A DNA stretch of 64,000 nt from positions 9,487,000-9,550,999 of the forward strand of contig NC_051098.1 in NCBI RefSeq assembly GCF_901709675.1. The letters run 5' to 3'. This document shows positions 40,801 through 64,000 of this stretch, piece by piece; the first letter of the stretch is position 1, and each line of letters starts with the position of its first letter. A program made the translations under genes and the position numbers. The notes beneath the pieces are model-generated. The model searched no databases. It had not been told where the DNA came from and saw only the letters and a program-made list of their open reading frames with translations. The DNA is from Syngnathus acus (taxonomy: Eukaryota > Chordata > Actinopteri > Syngnathiformes > Syngnathidae).

Positions 40801-43414
40801 GCAAAAACATTTGCATTTAACTCAATGAATTTGTTGATGGACTGTGTGCTCCCCACAAAAGCTTCCCCATCCAGCTCTCCTTTAATCTGATGCGGACGCC
40901 TGGGGGCTTCATGGTGCTATGCAGTTGTCTCAATTTCATAAAAAATAAAATAAAATGCAATGTACAAATATAAGCAACGATATACTTCAGCCGTTCCTCT
41001 CCTCCTTCCAATGAAATGAGGAGACACCTTTTGGCATCAAGTTGACCTTTGACTCTGCCTGTTCTCAGGTGGTCGCATTGACCAGGCCCATCACGATGGC
41101 CGAGCATACATGGCACTTCACGAGACGGTCGCGTTTGACTACGCCATTGCCAAAGGCCTGGAACTCACCGACGAGGAAGAAACGCTCACTATAGTAATGG
41201 CTGACCATTCCCACCCGTTTACCTTCAATGGATACCCATTTCGAGGGCAAAGTATTCTGGGTAATTTTTTTCATTTTGGCAAATGTTAGTCATTTCTGCG
41301 CATTGGTCAAACGAGAAGGAATCCTCATGATGAGTAATGGCTGTGTGGGAAGCAAGGAAATTCAGGGATGTGATTCCTAACGGGGGCCATAAACACCTCA
41401 GCCATTTCATACTGACAAGAACCTAAGGTGACAATTGATAATGTGTAATTCTCTGCCACCACTCGCTTGACATTTCCTCAGGTTTGTACACCCTTCAATA
41501 ATAACAGCACCCAGGCGACAGCCTTTCTAATTTAGTTTGACAATATCTCTTTGTCTCTCTTCTCTACACTTTGCTGTGGCCATCATTGTTGACGCCCGTC
41601 TCTCTTTACATGATGTTCTCTCAGTTCAACTCTCTCCATCAGGCTTCCTCACTTGTTTATCTCCTCCTGGAGCTTCTGAGCTATCGAAGCTAACTTTATT
41701 TTCCGAGCTGTTAGATGATGCTCTACCTTCCAATTCTATGAAGTCATAGATCATCATCAGCTCTCTAAAGCTTATATTGCTTGGTGTTTGCTTTGCACTC
41801 TTTGTACTCACTCTTTCCTCATCTGTTCCTGTTTCGCCCTCCTCCTCTTGCTCCTAATCATCCTCCTCCTCCCAGTGGTGCTGCAGTGATTAATGTGCTT
41901 GTGAAACCCTGAGCTCTTCATCAACAAGGAGACTCGCCGGCCTAATGGCTCATCTGGAGAAAAATACTGTTTAACCCAGCAAGCACTAGACCTCCGGCAG
42001 GACGCTAGGGAACCAGAGACTGCACCTGTGTGTGTATGTGTGTGCATGCTTTGTGTGTCCTCTATGTGTTTCAGAGGCAAATAACACAAATATAAGAAAA
42101 GCTGAATAACATTGAATGAGATGGTCATTTTGTATTTTCCAGGAAAGTCTCCATTGTGGGCCCAAGATATGTTACCGTACACCACATTAATTTATGGAAA
42201 TGGACCTGGACACAAAATCATCAATGGTACACGGCCTGACATCCGCAATGTCAACACAAGTAAGATCCATTGCCTCACAGCTTGGATGATCGTCTCAAAG
42301 GTAGAAATGGTCAAGACAGAATGTAAAAGCTAGTATGAAAAAAATACCACAATGACATAATTACATTGGCTGTATTTCATGTACTTTTTTTTCCCCATTC
42401 TTGTCTTACACAAGCTTTGGCCTTTAATTGAATCCCCGGTGCTCCTTCATTCTCAAATGTTGACTTTCATTTTGAATTTAACAGGGATTTCTTATTTTAC
42501 TAAAGCCATATTTTATATGAATTTATCTTATTAACACAAGACACTCTTTCTTTTTAATTGGTAATGATCACATGTTACACAACTTATGACTCATGAGATG
42601 AAAGTGAACAAAATTTGCCATACAACAAAGTGTATTACTTAAACATTTATTTCTTCGAGCTAAAACGCCACAAGACATCATCAGGTGTGCTGCGGAAAAG
42701 GATCTCATTTCACAAAATTGCCCCCCCTCCCCAAAAAATCTTTATTTATTTACTATCAATAATTTATCTTTGTTCATCTATCTTTGCCAGTGACGCATAT
42801 TAAGCAGAAAAATTAAATATGAACCTTTTGACATTTTAAAAAAAAATAAAAAATAATTTTTATTTGACCTAACATACCAAGCTTTTTCACTGAGTACTAG
42901 TACACTGAGTACATTTGGGGGTAATTTGAGATAATCAATATTTTAGCTTTTTGTGTGACGTTTTAAGGTTGAGAAACACAGATTAATCCATTGTTTCATT
43001 TGTATAACTAATTTGAACTGTTTCATGCAATTCCAACGAAGGGTCTCTGGTTATTGTGGACAGGTGTGTAATAGTCACCACTTTGTTTCCACAGAAACGA
43101 AAGAATACGTTCAGTTTTCAGCAGTGCCTACAGACTCAGCCACTCACAGCGGAGAAGATGTGGCCGTGCTGGCCCGTGGACCCATGGCCCATCTTTTCCA
43201 TGGCGTCCAGGAGCAAAATTACATTGCCCACGCCATGGCCTATGCTGCCTGCGTGGGGGCAGACCTGAGGCACTGTCGGGGGCAAACGACTCCAGCTGTG
43301 GTTCAAACCACCTTCATCAATGATTCTAACAGTGCTAGAGGAACCCGAAGCTCAGTTGCATTGATCAGTGGTCTCCTCAGCGCTGCACTGCTGGCCCTTA
43401 ATGTGCTGATGTAA
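34829..43414 (+). CDS. alp: Alkaline phosphatase, GPI-anchored (TNAP/intestinal-type paralogue)
   Basis: Zn/Mg phosphomonoesterase predicted on the outer membrane face. Eleven phase-consistent exons: 34829-34898, 36481-36597, 36712-36827, 37391-37565, 37947-38119, 38190-38330, 38703-38772, 40388-40522, 41069-41260, 42143-42259, 43095-43414 (TAA); 541 aa. The N-terminus [18 protein letters not shown] is a signal peptide. Metal and catalytic residues are present: FLGDG (Asp about 62), nucleophile DSA (Ser about 112), RVQHAT, phosphate-binding Arg in SRKWYSD, VEGGRID, AHHDG, ADHSH and THSGEDV. The C-terminal Cys pair ([11 protein letters not shown]) and a hydrophobic tail after NDSNSARG fit GPI attachment. 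N-glycosylation sequons include NNT, NKT, NGT and NDS. Some stretches look like TNAP ([33 protein letters not shown]), others like intestinal ALP ([10 protein letters not shown]), so the exact paralogue (alpl, alpi or fish alp3) is open. Confidence 0.95.
34899..36480 (+). other. alp: Alkaline phosphatase intron 1
   Basis: A 1.6 kb intron after the signal-peptide exon. It contains an interrupted (TC)n/(TA)n run at about 36385-36415. No exon or transposon with clear ends was recognised. Confidence 0.6.
37748..37835 (+). repeat. Tandem duplication in alkaline phosphatase intron 4
   Basis: Two units each containing GAACATTCATGAT, AATAA.CAGTTATC and AAATGTTC. They lie back to back with a few differences. 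Confidence 0.7.
39358..39704 (-). mobile_element. 3' fragment of the Rex1/CR1-like LINE
   Basis: Minus-strand copy that starts with (CAAAGT)n at 39358-39385, then CAGCTTTATTGTCAATCCCT. It continues through the same 3' UTR and the last codons of the reverse transcriptase as the copy at 19487-20896. Alignment by eye over about 340 bp shows only scattered differences plus a short indel in the ATTT-rich part. It is severely 5' truncated and lies in the alkaline phosphatase intron between the exons ending at 38772 and starting at 40388. Confidence 0.9.
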
Positions 43415-43908
43415 TGAAGGTGTCTCTCCAAGGGGAATATTTAAAGACAAGAGTCATGGAGGTGGAGTGGGCAGAGAAATAATGAACACTTGTGATGTTT
43501 CTGGCACTCACCGTGATATACTATTTATAAAATATGACAAGCAAAGCATTTATTGAAGATTTCTTTTTTCCTGACCACTTTTTAATGATGGGCAAATGAA
43601 GCTTCAAAATGATTCATGAACTCGTTGTTGTGTTTCGTTAGACCTCTAGATGGCACTCTCTTTTCACCGAAGAGCTGAAAGCCCACCGACTTGCTATTTC
43701 GTAAAACCCTCACTTTTAACCAACATTGCCATCTAGAGGAGCCAAAGAATACAACAACTGGTTCATGAAGCTTCGTTTTCTCATCACTACTTTTTAAAAT
43801 GATGCTGTGTGGAGAAAATATTTGGGCCACACTTTCTGACAGTTGTAAATCAAAGGGAGGTAAGGATAGGCTCCTTTTTTTTGCTTCTTTCTTTTCAATG
43901 ACAATAAA
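43415..43908 (+). other. alp: Alkaline phosphatase 3' untranslated region
   Basis: Non-coding sequence after the TAA to a canonical AATAAA at 43903-43908. A foldback MITE (43578-43800) lies inside it, so the transposon may be part of the mature mRNA if this signal is used. An earlier signal was not found. Confidence 0.55.
43578..43800. mobile_element. Foldback MITE, best-preserved copy
   Basis: Imperfect palindrome: outer arms TTTTTAATGATGGGCAAATG... and ...TCATCACTACTTTTTAAAA, with inner arms AAGCTTC..TTCATGAACT / GGTTCATGAAGCTTCG and CCTCTAGATGGCA / GCCATCTAGAGG. There is no coding capacity. Related copies are at 54025-54200 and, degraded, at 12480-12805. Confidence 0.75.
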
Positions 43909-44072
43909 AAATGTGCATTATTATCTTTCCACTAATAGGCTTTGATAAAAGGCACATTGGAAGAAATATAATGAATGAATGGAACAAGGTCATTCAATAT
44001 ATGCGTGGAGCTTTGGAGAAACTCAATAGGTATCATCTCTGTGTGCAAGCTTGTCTACATGCAGCTGCACAA

Positions 44073-56732
<12,660 letters not shown>

Positions 56733-58210
56733 CTCCTTCACCTCAGTGTCCCGCCTCCCCCCTGCTCTTTGAGGTTCCTTTTTTACGCCTTCTCTCATGA
56801 CACCGTTTGATCCATAAACTCCTCTTTTTCATCCGTCTTTGCCTTACTCGGAATTCCATTTGATGTCCCTTAAAGTCATTCCACGTGTCTTCTGGTTTTT
56901 TTTTTCTTTTGTTGCAAGCGTCCAAACAATCTTTTTTTCCGTGCGTGAGAAGTCGCATTCTGGACTTGCTACAGTAGCCATCGCTCAATTGAAGCTGTGG
57001 GTTCGATACTCGCGCCATTGCCTGCGCTGAAAACTGCAAAAAGAGAACACAGACAGAATGACTGAGTTCACCCAATTTTTTTTTTTTGCATGTCTTTTGC
57101 AAATGCTGAAATTAATGGTTCGATCTGAGCAAGGTGTGTAATCTCATGACCCACCCTAACCCTGGCTCCCCACCCATAGATGACCCTAACCCGCCCACTC
57201 CCACCTTTGCAAGAGACAAACGAGAGCATCCTTTTGGCATGGCTTGCTGAGTATGCCAATCTACTTATTCCTGTCACTACCAATTATGAGCAAATGCTGG
57301 AATGTTTTTACAGTGACAGGACATATTATGAATTCTAAAAGAAATATGAAAAAAAGATTTGTCTCAAATAAGAGAGAAATGAAATGCTTTTTATTGTACT
57401 AGTTTTCTATCAGTCATCAGTTCATTATATCAAATGTCCTTATGATTGATGGAATGGAATTCTGTGGATTCCTGCATGGAGGACACAACAACTTTTCTGA
57501 TGTCTTATAAATACACACATACGCGCACACACACTGAGCAGCAGTGGCAACAACAAATACAAAGAGAATGTTACTTAAGTGACTGCTGGTTGGAAGTGAA
57601 GTAGGCTGGCTGAAAACGACAGAAAAGTCTTTTTTCTGTGAAGGCATGACTTGCTTTGGAGATTTTTCTATATTTTTGTATACATTGTCTTGCTTTGATC
57701 TCTATGCCTATGCGGCGTGCCAGTGTATGTGGTTTCTTGCACGAAGCTATAATGTGGCTGTACATTTCTCATTTCTTTGTTATCACTGTGTGATATCGTC
57801 TATACTGGGTAAAAAAACAAATGTGAATATTTTCAATTTCAAGAGGATGCTGAGTCTTTTACCGTTATCGCCATTTGTCATAACGTTACTTTCCAAACAT
57901 CTTGAAATCTGTCCTTTCTTTAATGACTTCAGAAAAGCTTGGACTTTTTGATCGATTCTTTTTGCATCTTTCTGTGATTCATGTGGGAGATCTGTTCAAG
58001 TCCCCCCTGAAGGACTCTCATTCATACAACTCAGGAAGTCCCATCAGACCACAGCATCAGTGCATCCCACCAGCATGCATCAACGCCACACTCACTTCTC
58101 TCCATTGACTTGTGTGCGCTCGCAGCGTATCTGTGTTTATTGGAAAGCCTTGTATGCTTAGTTTTTAATTTTGTGATTAGAATTATTTATAAATAATTAA
58201 AGCACACACA
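56733..58210 (+). other. fam131a: Probable fam131a 3' untranslated region
   Basis: No coding sequence follows the TGA. The first plausible poly(A) signals are the overlapping TAAATAATTAAA at about 58188-58199 (ATTAAA variant). The 3' UTR length is therefore a guess. Confidence 0.35.
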
Positions 58211-61200
58211 GATTTGGATCCCTTAGCCCCTTTTCAGTTGTTTAGGAAAGCCTCAATGTGTGAGTGTTTACGTGTGTAAGAATGTGAAGTATTGAAAGAT
58301 GTCAGCAAGTTCTTCAAGCTTGCACTGTTGAATCCAATGATTCCCTTTAAACAATGTCTGGCAATGGATGTGGAACCTTTACTGGTGCTGGAGATTATAA
58401 AATATTAAGTTTGAATTAAGTAAATTATGTATAATGACTGAATGGTATAGTACAGGTGGTTCACGTTGCCACATCTGTGGATTGATAGTAAGAGACAGCA
58501 ACAACTCAGGGGGAAACACTGAAGCTGTGCCTTTCATTCCTCACCTTTGACCTCCCAAGTTGCACCCTCATCATCACTGTCACCCCAGAGATCCCCAGAA
58601 ACACCACTTTGCCCTTTTATTACAGTGCGCCAAAGTAGAAGAAAACAAGGTCAGCTGCCTTGGGAGTTCAGATTTCCTGTTGGATCTCGTGCTGCTGTTG
58701 GACAGCTGGGCAGCGTTTTGACGTCATCGCCCTTTTCCATGACATTAAAAGTCGGCTGACGCGAGCGAGGCCAGGCTGCGCTTTTGCCCGGACATGAACG
58801 TAACCGCACTGCTGGGCCATCATCCTTCTAGCTCTATTTGTCAACCGTCCATCACATCCTTGTCTGTGTGTGTGTATGTGTGTGACATTCAGTATACTGC
58901 ATTTTCTGTCTCATTTGTCTCATTTATTATACATTAAAAGACTGTCGTGTATGCTTGACAACTATTTGTCCTTACAATGATAAAATCAGGAGAACTTTCC
59001 CCGACACACACACACACACACGCACACATGCACACACACAACCACACGGCCAGCTTGACGCCCTCTCTGCTGTCTCTCCCCTGTCATTTCCTTCTGCCCC
59101 ACCATATCTTTTCCTCCCACACTCCTTGTCTCCGTCCTTTCATCTTGACTGCCACTTGTTCTTTTCCTCATCCTCCTCTTCTCCTCCTTCTCCGTCTAGG
59201 CCCACATGAGGCTCATTGTGGACTTCTAAATGCTACCTTTGCTGACAGGCAATTAGCCCGCCATTTTAAAACCACCTGATAAAAAAAACTGTATCTCGGT
59301 TTCTCATGGTTGTCAGTGTGTATTCCCTTTGTCTTTTTCCTCTTCCTATTCAAGCAATTTGTGGGAAAAGTGATGTTGGGCATTGATGTTCCAGAGACAG
59401 TCAGATACATTACTTTCTTCGAGGGCCCTTCAACCCTGAAATCCCAGTCCACTGTAGAAACTGAATGTACAAAATGAATAGAGAGGTCCTGATCCGTGCA
59501 CATGGCGGAGCCATGGAACAGAGACAGAGAAGTTATTGAAATCCGATTGAATGTACTGTGACATCTTCATCCTCTCAGTACATCACACCTACAACGCCCT
59601 CGGAAATCTCAGCCTCCCCTTTTTTGAAACCACTTTAATTATTTGCCTCCTATTTTGGCTGAATGTAATTAAATATGAATATTGCCACCTTGGATTTGAT
59701 AATAATAATCTTGTTTGCTGCATCTGACATAAGTTAATAAAAGTATCGTTATTGTTCTTTGCAAAGAACAGTCTGATGTGATCATTATTTTTAGTGGTGC
59801 CGTGGCAAAATCCAGGTTGTAGCACACCTCATACAATCGTTCAGCTGCAACAGACACCAAACGTCAACAGAATAAGCAGAAGATTATGGATGGAATGTCG
59901 CTCATAGGTCAGCATTAGCAGTAGTGCGGAAAGCTCCATCAAATGTTTTATGCTCATGATTTGATAATAAATGTGCATCCATTCATACTAACCTTCACAC
60001 TGCCACTGAGTAGGAACTTTATTGCTTGCATTCAGCCAAGTGAACTACAAAAACCGTCATTTCCGATGTGATTTGTTCATAATCAGCAATCAGCTATGGA
60101 AATCACAACACAATGCACGACACTACTACAACTACTCGACCTTAGCTTGACTTATGACTTCATTTTCGCAAACCGTGCAAATCTTGTACGTAACGCGACA
60201 TAACTGCAAGTTAGACCAGGATCCGCCAGCTTTTGAGCCCTGCCTCAGATGTGCTGCCTACGAAAATGTTGTTGATAGGAGAGGGAAGGTAAATATCCCA
60301 CAACACAAACTGAATCTTGCGTTTAGGGTAAAATGGTTGAAAATGAGTAAACAATATAGCTGCCAGATCAGAACAACAATCGGTAACAAAATACTAATCC
60401 AGATGGAATATTGTCAAACCCAGTGGAAGAAACACGTATCACGTGTACTGGATATGTTTAATATTTTTACGGCACTGTGAACAAGTTGTGGACTACTGAC
60501 CATTCTGGTGTTCCACATTGGACATAGTTTAAGGGTGATGACAACCTTTCCTGAAACTGCGCTCTTTCAACCCCCACAGACTCCATACAAGTACTCTGGG
60601 CCATAAAATCTGCTGTGATTAGCTAATTGATATGGCGACATTATCGTTATTCAGTTGTTACAAGGGCAAGGGACAGCCATCAGTGAGCAAGCACACTGTC
60701 AATGTGGACAAATAGGAACATAGAGGTCAGTATATTTCATTTTTCCATGACATTATGGAAGTGAGCAGACCCATCCATTTGTTCGATTGGGAGGGAGAAG
60801 GAGATGTTATATCAGAGGATGAGATCATTTCAAAGTACAACACGCACACATGTGCTTTGGTGATGTATGAATGTTAAAATGAACTCAAATTATCTCCTGA
60901 TTGGAAACCAGTCCATGGCGTTAAAAAAAGTTTTTCAACCGCTGTACTGTATTGAAACAATATCAGTGACGTCATCAACGACTCAACTTTTGTTTGACTC
61001 AACTTTTGTCTCCTTCGGATTAACTGTGAAAAAAAATCATTATGATTGACTCGTTTGCCCCTGGTGTAGATCTGGACCAATGCATAAAAAAATGATTATT
61101 TTAAAAAAACATTTTGTCCCTCTGGTCTTCTCCCAACTGTTTATTCCATCTGTTGTTTATAACAACCGTCTTTGTCTCTCTTGCTCGAGGCTCCCTTTGC

Positions 61201-62260
61201 ACACTCACTGGAGGGCACGGACACACACCCACTAAAACTTTGCAAATGTTTGACAAAAACAAGATTGGCCCATTTTTATTCTATATGTTGGACATCAGGC
61301 CTGCGATCCAACTAGTAAAGAAACATCTGAGTAAGACCGTCCGATTTTATTTTTGTGTACCTCATAAGTCATCAAATCTAATTAAAATTGTTTGTTTAGT
61401 TTGGATCTTGTTTGTTTCCCTTTTTGTCTGATTTGTCGAGTAAATGTTTTACAATGTCGCTCTTGCACACTTGGTCCTGATTCGAAAAATCTCTAATACC
61501 TCTATGAAGTTGTCAATTAAAATATATTACTATTCTTTTGGCTAAACACAAAACTATTATTTGTGGAGGAAAAATATATCCATGCATCCATTTTCTATAT
61601 TGTTTGGCCATAAGGGGCTTGGATGAGCTGGAGTCTATTTTGGCACACTTCGGGCAACAGGCTGGGGACACTATGGCCACAATCTGGTCTCGCCTCATCT
61701 AGCCGTGGTCTTTCTCCGCATCACAGTGTGACAAAGTATTATGAACTTTTTCAAATTATGCCACATAAAGTGTAGCTTTAGTGCCAAAGCTAACATTAGC
61801 TACACAATTCTTAACAGCAAATTTGTGAAAAACAATGCACATATTTATAATGTATGTACTGGTCAAGGGCCAATCAATTCCTTTGCTTTTTCAGTTATCT
61901 GGTAATCACCTTCTTTTCTCCTGGAGGAACTCCTTTCATATATTTTCTGCCATTCCATTAGCTAGTAAGCACAATGTTCTTGCATTATTGATAAAGACTT
62001 AACGCTGTGGGCAGGGTCAGCCTAACGGATGATCTGACCCTTCCTTCCAGCATGCTATTTCTGACCACATGCCAGAGGTATCATCTCGAGCCCGCTTAAC
62101 CTTATCTAAGCTCTGTGCAGGCTTCAATGGAAGGAGGTCTTTGCTTCTTATCAATTTGTCCGTTATATTCTTGACTCAAGTGGTCAGTCCGTTAGCCATC
62201 TATGGGTAAAGGAAGATGGCTATGGAACCAGTGGTGTGCTCCAGTGACCCGCAATGCACC
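58211..62260. other. Intergenic region fam131a - last gene
   Basis: About 4 kb with a (CA)n stretch (59003-59045), a pyrimidine-rich tract (59090-59200) and a degraded SINE fragment (61575-61700). No conserved exon was recognised. The longest open frame (60154-60480, 108 codons) has no recognisable domain and no start context support. Confidence 0.5.
61575..61700 (-). mobile_element. Degraded SINE-like repeat fragment, minus strand
   Basis: ATCCATGCATCCATTTTCTA followed by TGAGCTGGAGTCTATTTTGG and CAGGCTGGGGACACTATGG corresponds to the 3' third of the SINE family in reverse orientation. Confidence 0.6.
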
Positions 62261-62335
62261 ACAGCTTTATAAAGGAGCCACCCCAGTGATAGATCTTGTT
62301 TTTGGAGTTGCTGAGAAGAATCTGTGTTTGGCGCT
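62261..62335 (+). promoter_or_regulatory. TATA promoter and 5' UTR of the last gene
   Basis: TATAAA at 62268-62273 in CTTTATAAAGGAG, with the expected initiation about 30 bases downstream near 62298-62303 and an ATG at 62336. This gives a leader of roughly 35 bases. A canonical TATA and short leader suggest a tissue-restricted, strongly expressed gene. Confidence 0.6.
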
Positions 62336-64000
62336 ATGGACTCACTGACTTCTTCGAGTCGTAGATCCTCTTCCTCATATCGCTCCTCAGCCCGTTACAG
62401 CTCCAGTAGTTTTCGGTCAGAGAGCTCACGGGTCGGGTCAGGGGACTCCTTGGATGGTCTTTTAGAGCCTTTTCTTGACTCGTCGGACTCATCCAGCTTG
62501 TTTTGTGAAGAGGGCCAGGCCCCATTTGGTAGGCAAGGCAGAACCTCCTATGGAAACAGTGGTAAGTCGGGTTAGGCTCACATATGCAATAGAACAGATT
62601 GAACGCTGTCATTTCTAATGTACTGAAAAATGTGACACGAAAAAGTTAATGTGGTGGTAACAAGGGGGAAATTTCTATTACAAGGCTTCAATTGTAGATA
62701 ACACTGTTTTAGAACATTTTGAATCCAATGAAAATACCCACTAAATGTTGGAGTGATGCTTGTTTGATTCCTGACTATTGTCAAGATGCCATTGAGAAAG
62801 GCACTGGCCAGACAACCCCAGTTCAGATGTTGGTGCAGATGTTCCAGCATGCTTGGTGCATCCAATTCTCTCTGACATCACTGTCTGAGATGGTAGTCTA
62901 TGTGGACTGCAAAAAAATGCACACTAATGTTTGAGCTAAATTTCTCCTTGATGGATTATAACGAGTATAATAAATTTAATCAAAATAGCCCTTCCAATTA
63001 CAGGGAGAAACCCAATAAAAAGCATTCAAAATCACTCCATAAATATCTAGTTTTTTTATTTGCTGTTATTTCATTGTCACAGCTTAGCATAAAAATTGGA
63101 AAATAAAACCAGAACTTTTCATTGAATGGAAGCAGAGCTTTAGGAGGATGGAATAGAAGTAATGACCCAGAATGTCTGATTTTGAGCAAAAGACTGCAGA
63201 CCTCATCAACTGGTGCTCATAAAGAACTAATGGCGAGGAGAAAAGACAACGGATGGTGTGGGAGTTGGGACAAAGAATGCAATACCGAACCCAGATTGAA
63301 ACTCAGATGCCGCCAGCAACATGAAATGGAGGGTTCCAGCAGCTGATTAGGAAATAAGACACACTAATTTTACTCTGAAAAAGAATGCACATATTTATAA
63401 TGTGTTAATTAAAAAAATAATACTTTAATTTTACTGAAACAAAGTATATTAACATTGTTCCTAAAAAAAAAAAAAAGAACCAGTCCATGGGTGTGCTACA
63501 TTGAGAGGTGGTACAGATTGTGATGCTATTACCTGTTAAATTGAACAGTCATGGAGTGCATATTTGGAAATACAAACAAACAAACAAACAAACAAACAAA
63601 CAAACAAACAAACATTGTAGTTTTAAAATAAATATTTTAAATGTTGCCTTTTCAATCAACATTTTCATGGGACATGATATGATGTATGAAATGCTTATAT
63701 AGGGGTTTTTACATGAAACCTGTCAACATATTATTTGGGACATTGGGAAGGACTGCTTCTATAGTCTCTTTTTTCCTTTTCTTGGAAACTCAGTTTGTAT
63801 TTTTTGGCTTGTTCCCATTTCAAAAAAGGTCACATGGGTCTCATCAAACATTGCTTTCAGTAACTGTTGACATTGGGCCACAAACAGGTGGCAGTTTTGA
63901 ACACTTTTAGTCTACATGTACCTTCTCATGTTTTGCAGCTCCAGTGGGGGGTGTTGTGCCCGTTTGTCAGACCGGCGCCGGAAGTGTGCAATGTGTAGGA
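62336..64000 (+). CDS. Unidentified Ser-rich protein, 3' partial
   Basis: The first exon, 62336-62561, encodes 75 residues starting MDSLTSSSRRSSSSYRSSAR, with Arg/Ser/Tyr repeats followed by an acidic SGDSLDGLLEPFLDSSD segment and a GRQGRTSYGNS end. It ends in phase 1 at a consensus GTAAGT donor. The second exon starts at 63939 after TTTTGCAG and continues in frame as APVGGVVPVCQTGAGSVQC to the window edge. The composition resembles the basic Ser-rich heads of intermediate filament, M-band or other cytoskeletal proteins, but I cannot name the family. There is no signal peptide. The gene model rests on the TATA box, splice sites and composition. Confidence 0.6.
62562..63938 (+). other. First intron of the last gene
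   Basis: A 1.4 kb AT-rich intron holding a (CAAA)n microsatellite at 63572-63613. No other element was seen. Confidence 0.55.
63572..63613. repeat. (CAAA)n microsatellite
   Basis: About ten CAAA tetramers. Confidence 0.97.

Noticed and set aside
60154-60480. 108-codon open frame in the intergenic region
   Set aside because: No recognisable domain, no promoter or splice context, and a length reachable by chance in 4 kb.

Overview
This is a 64 kb piece of a vertebrate nuclear genome, almost certainly a percomorph teleost. Genes are split into many short exons with GT-AG introns, several of only 70-80 bp. The introns carry fish-type repeats: a tRNA-headed SINE ending in (GGAT)n, Rex/CR1-like LINE copies, TIR/foldback MITEs and long (ATCC)n and (CA)n arrays. 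A syngnathid (pipefish/seahorse) is only a guess. All genes found are on the + strand, and every exon chain below was checked for reading phase.

Layout. (1) 1-5110: 19 exons of psmd2 (26S proteasome subunit RPN1), lacking its 5' exons at the window edge. (2) About 6320-32700: the complete eif4g1 gene, with 29 constitutive coding exons plus a 21-nt microexon. Its modules appear in order: N-terminal region, PABP-binding, eIF4E-binding, MIF4G, MA3 and W2/eIF5C-like. A 5'-truncated LINE with an open reverse transcriptase frame lies in one intron. (3) 34829-43414: a complete 11-exon alkaline phosphatase with signal peptide and GPI-type tail. (4) 44073-56732: fam131a, starting with an MGC acylation-type N-terminus. 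(5) 62336 to the window end: the first exons of an unidentified serine-rich protein behind a TATA promoter.

The order psmd2 - eif4g1 - fam131a matches human 3q27, but here an alkaline phosphatase gene sits between eif4g1 and fam131a. Psmd2 (protein degradation) and eif4g1 (translation initiation) are housekeeping genes. The alkaline phosphatase and the last gene look tissue-restricted.

The most interesting points are the eif4g1 microexon with a UGC-rich upstream intron, the LINE inserted about 70 bp before the PABP-binding exon, active-site-neighbourhood changes in the phosphatase, and a pair of minimal hairpin MITEs in inverted orientation. No prokaryotic-type system, CRISPR array, rRNA or true tRNA gene was seen.
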